A stretch of DNA of 5,277 nt from Faecousia sp. (GTDB taxonomy: Bacteria; Bacillota; Clostridia; Oscillospirales; Oscillospiraceae): NCBI GenBank assembly GCA_029258495.1, contig JARHYV010000031.1:1-5277 (forward strand), in the 5' to 3' direction. The notes beneath the pieces are model-generated. The model did no database searches. It saw only the letters and a program-made list of their open reading frames with translations, and was not told the origin of the DNA. The stretch's first letter is position 1, and every line of letters starts with the position of its first letter. The position numbers were made by a program, and so were the translations under genes. Of the stretch, positions 1-4,388 are shown piece after piece.

Positions 1-1118
1 TACTCATCCAATGTTCCAGTATATTCCTCCACTGTGTAGCGAGTTCCTGCCGGAATATCCTTAATCTGTACAAATCGAGGCATTCCCGAATTGCCGCCTC
101 TGATCGGCACAACCGCCACGCCATGAGAGTCGAAGGCGATCTTATCACCATCCTGATTTGTAAAGCCGCCGGAAAGCGGATTCCCATTCGGTGTTTTCAA
201 TGTGATACGGAACCCGAACTCATCCTCTGTGCTGCTGTTGCTGCCCTCGATCATTTTGAAAATCTGCAGATACCCTGTTGCAGCATCCCGCGTATTGGTA
301 AATGTGACCTTCATCTTTCCATCTGTCGCAGTAGCCAAATCGTTGCCCATTACATCGGTCAGTATATAGCCGTGTTCAACGGGATTTGACTCCGTAGCAG
401 TGAAGGTACCATCCGCAGTCTTTTCCTCCACATGATAATTGACATCACCATGCAGATCTGTAATTGTCACAAAGCCGCTGCCTGTAATCGTAACATCCAG
501 AACACCGTCAATAATATCAACCGTCTGGACATCGCCATTCTGGTTTGTTACCTTACATGTTCCGTTGGGATACATCTGATTCCCCTGTGTCAGTGTCACT
601 CTGAATGTAAATACATCCTGATCAGATGCCGATGCACCATCGATCACTTTCTGAATGGTCAACTCACCGGTCTTCAAATAGGTATTCACAAACTTTGCAT
701 CACGCTGCTGTTTTGCAACAATGCGTCCGGTGGAGCCTGTGGAAACCATCGCATAATCCTTTGCATTATCCTCTGTCACAGTATAGCCCATTCCGGCAGG
801 CAGCCCTTTAATGAGGCATGTTTCCCCTGCTGCCAGCGAAAATTTCGCCACACCATTTGTAAAAGCAGCCCCGGATACATTTGTTGTATCTGCATTCGGA
901 TCTTCCAGTTTCACTGTAAAATCAAAGCGATCCTGACTGTGGTCTGCAGGTGCCGACTTCACTTCCTTGCTGATCATCAGATCGCCATACAGAGGTTTGG
1001 GTTTTGCAGTGTTCAAAAATGCAGCCTTGGCTGTATTATTTTCATCGATCTTGCCCGTAAGATTGTTTTGTGAAGTGAGCGTATAGTCATCATCCTGAGT
1101 CAGAGGTGCTTCGCTGAC
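1..1118 (-). pseudogene. Frameshifted continuation of the adhesin: tandem CnaB-like repeats, cut by the window edge
   Basis: This is the missing C-terminal part of the adhesin, open for 372 codons without a stop in the frame beginning VSEAPLTQDDDYT. It completes repeat 1 and encodes repeats 2, 3 and 4. Each starts with a strand carrying a Lys (ISKEV, IQKVI, IFKMI), has a Glu in a YxVxE motif (YTVTED, YHVEEK, YTVEEY), and, where complete, ends in an FxNT strand (FLNT, FVNT, FTNT). This is the Lys-Glu-Asn arrangement of domains that form intramolecular isopeptide bonds, as in stalks of Gram-positive adhesins. I see no ribosome binding site or ATG near the new frame, so it is unlikely to be translated independently. 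The remaining repeats and any sortase signal would lie left of position 1. It could be a true decay product, a phase-variable gene, or a sequencing error. Confidence 0.8.
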
Positions 1119-2497
1119 ACATAAGTTGTTCCGACGGGAATTTCCTTGATTGTAACCGGCACATTTTTGCTGACTTTTATATTGGTTGTACCATTTTTGA
1201 ATTTATGGCCGCCAAATTCCCCGTCGAGCAATTTCCCGTCAGGCCCTGTCAATGTTACTGTAAAATCAAACAGCTTATCGGGATCTGCATCCTCTCCGGT
1301 CACATCCTTGATGATTTGCAGCTGTCCCAATTTTGGCGCGATGGCTTGATTGGTGATCACGAGCTGACTGGGGTTCTTGTCGCCATAAGATACCTCTGCT
1401 TTTAGCTCTCGAACACCTTCAACATTGACTGTAATGGGGATTTTCCCCTTCTGGTATTCAACCATTGGATCGCTGCCGGGGATCTCCTCAATGAAAAACT
1501 GGTACTTGCCCGGCTTTTTGAATTCAATCTCCGGGATAATAACCTTACCCTGTGCATCGTTTTTTATAGGCAGATCAAAATCCTGCTGACCATTGTTTCC
1601 GGTGAATTTGAAGGAGAATTCCTGATCCTTTACGGGTCGCCCATCGCTCATCTTCTTCTGAATGTTCAGTGTCACCTTAGCGGGTTTGGCATCGATCTTC
1701 ATCTCGGTATGGTGAGTTACCAACAGATTCTGCTTGTGGGTATTGTAGGGCTTGTATAGGTCAAGCTCGACATCCTTGGGGATCTCAAGATGTTTATCGC
1801 GCGAGGCTGCCGCAATATCTGCCGCAAGATATGTAATAGGATCTCCCATGGTCGCTTTGTCATAATGATCCCAGATCTTGACCCGGCTGGGATCTCCATT
1901 GCCCAGGCTGTTATCCGCATTCACGGGACTGAAGAAAGTTTTCAGAGCCGTATCATAATCTGTAAACAGCCAGATTGCCATCTGTGTTGCCAGATGCACC
2001 GCATCTACAGCACAGTCTTCCGGAATATGATAGAAATCGACTGCACGATCCAGGATCGACTGTCCGTTGAAACTGCCCTGATTTTCCGGAAAACCCAGAT
2101 GGGTTGCCCAGATGACTGCATTTCGGAAGTTCATATTTTTCATAGGCGCTTCCGCCAGATCATAGAACTCATTGATATCCGCATTATCATATTTTTTCAG
2201 ATATTTGCTTCTCTTGGGAGCACCTTTCTTTTCATTAAAGCAGAATGCGATATAGGATTTATCATCACCGACAAGCTGCAGCCAGTAATTGGTGGAATCC
2301 AACCCCGGAAAGCGCAGATTATATTCCACTGGTGATGCTTGTTTCATATGCATCAGATAGCTGTTTTCCGACCAATAGCCCCAACCCTCAATGTTGTCTT
2401 TTTCAACATCCTTGGCTATCGCTGATATGGGCAGCATACTGAGCACCATAATGATCACAAGAACGACGCTGAGTATCTTCCCTCTTTTACTTTTCAT
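1100..2497 (-). CDS. Thioester-domain surface adhesin, N-terminal part, ended early by a frameshift
   Basis: Secreted Gram-positive adhesin, 465 residues as read. The start is the ATG at 2497 because AAGGAGG lies 7 bases upstream; an in-frame ATG at 2527 has no comparable site. Residues 1-28 are a signal peptide: basic MKSKRGK, a long hydrophobic core, and an AIA cleavage site. Residues about 38-235 look like a thioester domain: Cys86 (in IAFCF) and Gln172 (in ATQMAIW) fit the Cys-Gln pair that forms an internal thioester and can react with host amines. Residues about 274-385 resemble the FctA/Spy0128 isopeptide pilin domain, with Lys281/282, Glu337/338 and Asn383 as the likely bond triad. 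At residue 390 a CnaB-like repeat starts (Lys397 in IIKDV), but the frame is lost after Tyr459 and a TGA follows six codons later. No LPXTG anchor is reached. The family assignment is from motif recognition and is fairly secure; the ligand is unknown. Confidence 0.85.
   Translation of the reverse strand: MKSKRGKILSVVLVIIMVLSMLPISAIAKDVEKDNIEGWGYWSENSYLMHMKQASPVEYNLRFPGLDSTNYWLQLVGDDKSYIAFCFNEKKGAPKRSKYLKKYDNADINEFYDLAEAPMKNMNFRNAVIWATHLGFPENQGSFNGQSILDRAVDFYHIPEDCAVDAVHLATQMAIWLFTDYDTALKTFFSPVNADNSLGNGDPSRVKIWDHYDKATMGDPITYLAADIAAASRDKHLEIPKDVELDLYKPYNTHKQNLLVTHHTEMKIDAKPAKVTLNIQKKMSDGRPVKDQEFSFKFTGNNGQQDFDLPIKNDAQGKVIIPEIEFKKPGKYQFFIEEIPGSDPMVEYQKGKIPITVNVEGVRELKAEVSYGDKNPSQLVITNQAIAPKLGQLQIIKDVTGEDADPDKLFDFTVTLTGPDGKLLDGEFGGHKFKNGTTNIKVSKNVPVTIKEIPVGTTYVSAKHL
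1119..1120 (-). other. Frameshift site in the adhesin gene
   Basis: On the coding strand the bases run ACA ACT TAT GT GTC AGC GAA GCA: two bases stand where a codon should be. Repeats 2 and 4 have Tyr-Thr-Val-x-Glu at this place, so one residue is expected between Tyr and Val; this favours loss of one base over gain of two. There is no homopolymer and no canonical X-XXY-YYZ slippery heptamer, which speaks against programmed frameshifting. Confidence 0.8.
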
Positions 2498-2504
2498 AAA
2501 ATAA

Positions 2505-2511
2505 CCTCCTT
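2505..2511 (-). promoter_or_regulatory. Ribosome binding site of the adhesin
   Basis: AAGGAGG on the minus strand, 7 bases before the ATG at 2497. It decides the start in favour of the product whose N-terminus is a clean signal peptide. No convincing -35/-10 pair was found between here and the terminator at 2592-2647; the stretch is AT-rich, with TATATA-like hexamers that lack a good -35. Confidence 0.8.
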
Positions 2512-2591
2512 GATGTGGCTGTATCAAGCTACAACCTTATTGTCTTTCTACCTTTCTTCATTTATATACAAAATATGTCTGCATATTCCAT

Positions 2592-2647
2592 AAAAAAACG
2601 CCAATCATAAAGTTCCGGAATCCCCATCACTTTATGCTCAGCGTTTT
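2592..2647 (-). terminator. Intrinsic terminator between the Rrf2 gene and the adhesin
   Basis: Read on the minus strand, AAAACGC (2647-2641) pairs with GCGTTTT (2601-2595). An inner stem CATAAAG (2636-2630) pairs with CTTTATG (2612-2606), separated from the outer stem by a symmetric 4x4 internal loop. The outer stem runs straight into seven T residues (2598-2592). It would end transcripts coming from the Rrf2 gene and insulate the adhesin, whose own promoter should then lie between here and 2512. On the plus strand the trailing run is shorter. Confidence 0.6.
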
Positions 2648-2659
2648 AGTATTTCCCTG

Positions 2660-2731
2660 CTAGGTTACAATATTGAAAAAGGCAGACTGATCCCGTCTGA
2701 TTATATGTCTATACATATTCCAGATCTCCAT
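2660..2731 (-). CDS. Possible 23-residue small protein downstream of the Rrf2 gene
   Basis: A short ORF begins MEIWNMYRHIIRR and ends in a hydrophobic FFNIVT before TAG. Its ATG at 2731 is preceded by AAGGAGG at 2746-2740 with an 8-base spacer, one of the best ribosome binding sites in the window. It begins 25 bases after the Rrf2 stop codon, so it would be read from the same transcript. The peptide has a central basic patch (RHIIRR) and no signal peptide, and no run of one amino acid that would mark it as an attenuation leader. I do not recognise it. A weak hairpin overlaps its 3' half. It may be a real small protein, a leader, or chance. Confidence 0.35.
   Translation of the reverse strand: MEIWNMYRHIIRRDQSAFFNIVT
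2676..2699 (-). terminator. Weak hairpin with T-run inside the small ORF
   Basis: On the minus strand CAGAC (2699-2695), a 7-base loop and GTCTG (2687-2683) are followed by CC and five T residues (2680-2676). The stem is only 5 bp, so termination would be partial. The stronger hairpin at 2592-2647 follows, giving two terminator-like elements in tandem. Confidence 0.35.
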
Positions 2732-2756
2732 GATCATCGCCTCCTTCTACACAATT

Positions 2757-3191
2757 TTAGGTTTCTTTCATTGCAGTCTCCTGCTGGGCAAGGTCTGCAA
2801 GTGTTTTGCTTCCAAAATGATCCTCAAAAATCTTTTGAAAGTCTGTATACATTTTTCTGACCGGACATATCTTTTCCCGATCCAGATTACACGGTACTTC
2901 GTCATCTAAGCACGCATTCAGTTTGATCGTTCCTTCAGTTATGGAAAAAACATCCAGAAGTGATATGCTAGACGGATCAACTGCCAAAGAGAAACCGCCT
3001 TGGATCCCAGGCTCCGACTGGAGCAGTCCATGGTCTTTCAGCGGTTTAAGAATTTTGGGGAGATAATTCCGATTGATCCCCAGTGTCTCACTGAGTGTAC
3101 TGACCGATGCCGACCGTTTCCCACTCATCTGCTGACATGCCAAATATAAAAGCACACGAATGGAGTATTCTGTTTGCGAGGAAAACTGCAT
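2757..3191 (-). CDS. Rrf2-family transcriptional regulator with a three-cysteine cluster
   Basis: DNA-binding regulator of the Rrf2 group (IscR, NsrR, CymR relatives), 144 residues, the usual size. The start MQFSSQTEYSIRVLLYLA is the typical family N-terminus, and AGAAGGG lies 8 bases before the ATG at 3191; an in-frame ATG at 3329 would add a non-family extension across the promoter. Residues about 27-58 form the winged helix-turn-helix (VSTLSETLGINRNYLPKILK), followed by the wing GIQGGFSLAVDPSSISLLDV (63-82). Cys94, Cys101 and Cys109 (spacing C-X6-C-X7-C) sit where IscR and NsrR bind an iron-sulfur cluster, so sensing of iron-sulfur status, nitric oxide or redox state is plausible. The exact spacing differs from the IscR pattern, so a thiol-only sensor is possible. 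It has its own promoter and a palindrome at the predicted transcript start. The family is secure; the signal is not known. Confidence 0.92.
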   Translation of the reverse strand: MQFSSQTEYSIRVLLYLACQQMSGKRSASVSTLSETLGINRNYLPKILKPLKDHGLLQSEPGIQGGFSLAVDPSSISLLDVFSITEGTIKLNACLDDEVPCNLDREKICPVRKMYTDFQKIFEDHFGSKTLADLAQQETAMKET

Positions 3192-3211
3192 CGCATCATC
3201 CCTTCTAATCC

Positions 3212-3233
3212 AAACCATACCATGGTGTGGTTT
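3212..3233 (-). promoter_or_regulatory. 22-bp palindrome, likely operator of the Rrf2 regulator
   Basis: The half-sites AAACCATACCA and TGGTGTGGTTT form an inverted repeat with 10 of 11 pairs matching (the seventh pair is T opposite G) and no spacer. It lies 20 bases before the Rrf2 start codon and just after the predicted transcription start. A dimer bound here would block its own promoter, the common autoregulatory design in this family. I found no second copy in the other intergenic regions of the window. Confidence 0.65.
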
Positions 3234-3243
3234 ATATAAGTAA

Positions 3244-3272
3244 ATGATAGCACATTCCCTCGAAATATGCAA
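3244..3272 (-). promoter_or_regulatory. Promoter of the Rrf2 regulator
   Basis: On the minus strand TTGCAT (3272-3267), a 17-base spacer and TATCAT (3249-3244), the latter preceded by TGC as in an extended -10. Transcription would start near 3237, placing the palindrome at about +4 to +25 and giving a leader of about 46 bases. Confidence 0.55.
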
Positions 3273-3348
3273 GAACAATTTGAAATCATTTCGTACACCT
3301 CTGAGCGGACTCCCATATGCACCCACCACCCTGCGTTAGATAAGCTAA

Positions 3349-3363
3349 TATAACCCTGTTATA
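3349..3363. promoter_or_regulatory. Inverted repeat upstream of the membrane-protein promoter
   Basis: TATAAC-CCT-GTTATA is a perfect 6-bp inverted repeat with a 3-base centre, ending 9 bases before the -35 box at 3373. It is nested inside a looser AAGCT (3342-3346) / AGCTT (3370-3374) pair. Position and symmetry fit a transcription-factor site, but the AT-rich composition makes chance possible. Confidence 0.3.
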
Positions 3364-3372
3364 AATATCAGC

Positions 3373-3401
3373 TTGAGATTCTCCTTCACATGCAGTATAA
3401 T
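3373..3401 (+). promoter_or_regulatory. Sigma-A promoter of the membrane protein gene
   Basis: TTGAGA (3373-3378), exactly 17 bases, then a consensus TATAAT (3396-3401). Transcription should start near 3408, giving a 5' leader of about 64 bases before the ATG at 3472. This is the best promoter in the window. Confidence 0.75.
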
Positions 3402-3471
3402 ACCTCATAATATGATTTGTGATCTGATACACTTCCATATTCATTAGTTTCGTCTAAACCAGGAGTATACA

Positions 3472-4107
3472 ATGAAAAAAGATTCAAAATTTCAATCCCT
3501 CTCTACCAAGGCAAAGATCCAGTTTATCTGGGATTACTATCGGTGGCATATCCTAGTCGGACTCTGCGTACTTGTGTTTGGCATTTCTACACTGCATGAT
3601 GTATTCTCATACCGGGATCCCATCCTGAATATCACCATGATCAACTCCTATATCAGCTCCTACAGCCCCGAAGAAACCTTTGCCGACTTTCTTGACACAT
3701 ACGGATATGAAACATTTGACCATGCTGTGATCGTAGATGACGGCATCTATTTCGGCTCTGACCCCCAAACCGCTATGATCAGTTCGCAGCGACTGATGTG
3801 CACACTTGCCGCCGGCGAAACGGATATGATCTTCTGGTCATCTGATGATCCTGACTGTTTTTCTCATGATGCCTTTCTCGCCGACTTGTCAACGATCCTG
3901 CCTGCTGAGATCCTAAGCGCATACAGCGACGAGATCCTTTATGCGACAGACGAAGAAACCGGCAGCCACTATCCCTGTGCAATCAAATTAGTGGGAAATA
4001 AGTGGCTGAACGACTATGGCTACTACACGGATTGTTACATGGGGATCCCGTACCATGCCGCCGAGCTGCCTGTCGTCAAAGATTTCTGTAACTACCTGCT
4101 CGGGTGA
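3472..4107 (+). CDS. Single-pass membrane protein with a solute-binding-protein-like outer domain
   Basis: 211 residues; ATG at 3472 with AGGAG (3461-3465) six bases upstream. Residues 1-24 are basic and aromatic (KIQFIWDYYRWH), then one hydrophobic segment at about 26-43, so the N-terminus is probably inside and residues 46-211 outside. The outer part recalls Bacillota hypothetical proteins related to extracellular solute-binding proteins: SQRLMCTLAAGETDMIFWS (105-123), a FLADLSTILP segment (135-144), and a C-terminal GIPYHAAELPVVKDFCNYLL (191-210), like the closing helix of such proteins. It is only about half the usual binding-protein length and has no transporter genes beside it, so ligand uptake is doubtful; sensing or an envelope role is equally possible. 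It is transcribed alone, between its own promoter and a strong terminator. Function unknown; the coding assignment is secure. Confidence 0.85.
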   Translation: MKKDSKFQSLSTKAKIQFIWDYYRWHILVGLCVLVFGISTLHDVFSYRDPILNITMINSYISSYSPEETFADFLDTYGYETFDHAVIVDDGIYFGSDPQTAMISSQRLMCTLAAGETDMIFWSSDDPDCFSHDAFLADLSTILPAEILSAYSDEILYATDEETGSHYPCAIKLVGNKWLNDYGYYTDCYMGIPYHAAELPVVKDFCNYLLG

Positions 4108-4201
4108 ATGAAGGGCAAGCCCCTCCACGCCCTATCTCTTACTGCTGCTGTCGGTTCCCATTCGTGGCAGACAGAAGGTGTATAACCGATAAATGAAATA
4201 T

Positions 4202-4240
4202 AAACTGCCGATGCGTGAGGTCACCTTGCATCGGCAGTTT
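4202..4240 (+). terminator. Strong intrinsic terminator after the membrane protein gene
   Basis: AAACTGCCGATGC (4202-4214) pairs perfectly with GCATCGGCAGTTT (4228-4240), a 13-bp stem with a 13-base loop, followed by TCTC. The T-run (four T residues, counting the stem end) is short, but the stem is very stable and A-rich on its 5' side, so it may act in both directions. It separates the membrane protein gene, ending 94 bases earlier, from the regulator starting at 4389. Between 4108 and 4201 I see no credible gene. Confidence 0.8.
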
Positions 4241-4296
4241 TCTCATACCTTGCAGCATATGCGTCACCTCTATTGTACTAAAATCCAACGATTGGT

Positions 4297-4310
4297 ATAG
4301 AAATTTCTAT
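4297..4310. promoter_or_regulatory. 14-bp perfect palindrome upstream of the XRE regulator
   Basis: ATAGAAATTTCTAT is a perfect palindrome. With one bulged T on the left it extends to TGG ... CCA. It ends 21 bases before the -35 box of the XRE gene and overlaps a second, weaker promoter-like pair (TTGTAC 4273-4278, 17 bases, TATAGA 4296-4301). It is a good candidate site for self-regulation by the XRE protein, whose family usually binds short palindromes. Confidence 0.45.
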
Positions 4311-4331
4311 CCAGATCATACGAATAGTCCG

Positions 4332-4360
4332 TTCAAATCAGCGTTTTTCCATGCTACAAT
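4332..4360 (+). promoter_or_regulatory. Promoter of the XRE regulator
   Basis: TTCAAA (4332-4337), 17 bases, TACAAT (4355-4360) with TGC just before it as in an extended -10. Transcription would begin near 4367, leaving a short leader of about 22 bases that is nearly all ribosome binding site. Confidence 0.6.
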
Positions 4361-4374
4361 ATGGTCAACAACAC

Positions 4375-4384
4375 GGAGGTGATC
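4375..4384 (+). promoter_or_regulatory. Ribosome binding site that fixes a TTG start
   Basis: GGAGGTGATC is a ten-base complement to the 3' end of bacterial 16S rRNA. It ends 4 bases before TTG at 4389 (9 bases from the GGAGG core), and the frame has no ATG until codon 27, inside the helix-turn-helix. The strong site probably compensates for the weak start codon. Confidence 0.8.
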
Positions 4385-4388
4385 AATT

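Larger units (their letters stand above)
1..1330 (-). repeat. Tandem CnaB/DUF7601-like protein repeats (four units, last one partial)
   Basis: Four successive domains of about 100-125 residues follow the FctA-like domain. Approximate DNA limits, reading along the gene, are 1330-1011 (contains the frameshift), 989-684, 668-294 and 272-1 (incomplete). They share the order GxLxIxK, FxFxVxL, a short FTNG-like turn, IxxxPxGxxYxVxE and FxNT. The units are diverged in sequence, so this is an old duplication at protein level and not a DNA repeat likely to recombine. The naming of the family is from memory of such stalk domains. Confidence 0.7.

Noticed and set aside
432..1073. 213-codon open frame on the plus strand
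   Set aside because: It lies fully antisense to the adhesin repeats, is rich in Cys, His and Ile in a pattern typical of the reverse of a Gly/Asp/Asn/Thr-rich coding strand, and has no ribosome binding site or recognisable domain.
1115..1130. Programmed -1 ribosomal frameshift in the adhesin
   Set aside because: A -1 slip would restore the frame, but there is no X-XXY-YYZ slippery heptamer and I saw no upstream Shine-Dalgarno-like stimulator or downstream stem; mutation or sequencing error is simpler.
1790..2335. 181-codon open frame on the plus strand
   Set aside because: Antisense shadow of the thioester-domain region of the adhesin; the minus-strand frame has a signal peptide, ribosome binding site and domain motifs.
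3192..3329. Longer N-terminus for the Rrf2 regulator, from an ATG at 3329
   Set aside because: It would add 46 residues that no Rrf2 protein has, and would translate across the predicted promoter and palindrome; the ATG at 3191 has a Shine-Dalgarno and the family-typical start.
3405..3415. TCATA-A-TATGA inverted repeat near the membrane-protein transcription start
   Set aside because: Only 5 bp per arm in AT-rich sequence; expected by chance and not listed as an operator.
3779..3982. 67-codon minus-strand frame inside the membrane protein gene
   Set aside because: Antisense shadow; Arg/Ser-rich composition, no ribosome binding site, and the plus-strand gene is clearly real.
4108..4185. 25-codon ORF starting directly after the membrane-protein stop
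   Set aside because: Its ATG abuts the TGA and has no good ribosome binding site; the peptide shows no recognisable features. It could be translated by reinitiation, but nothing supports that.
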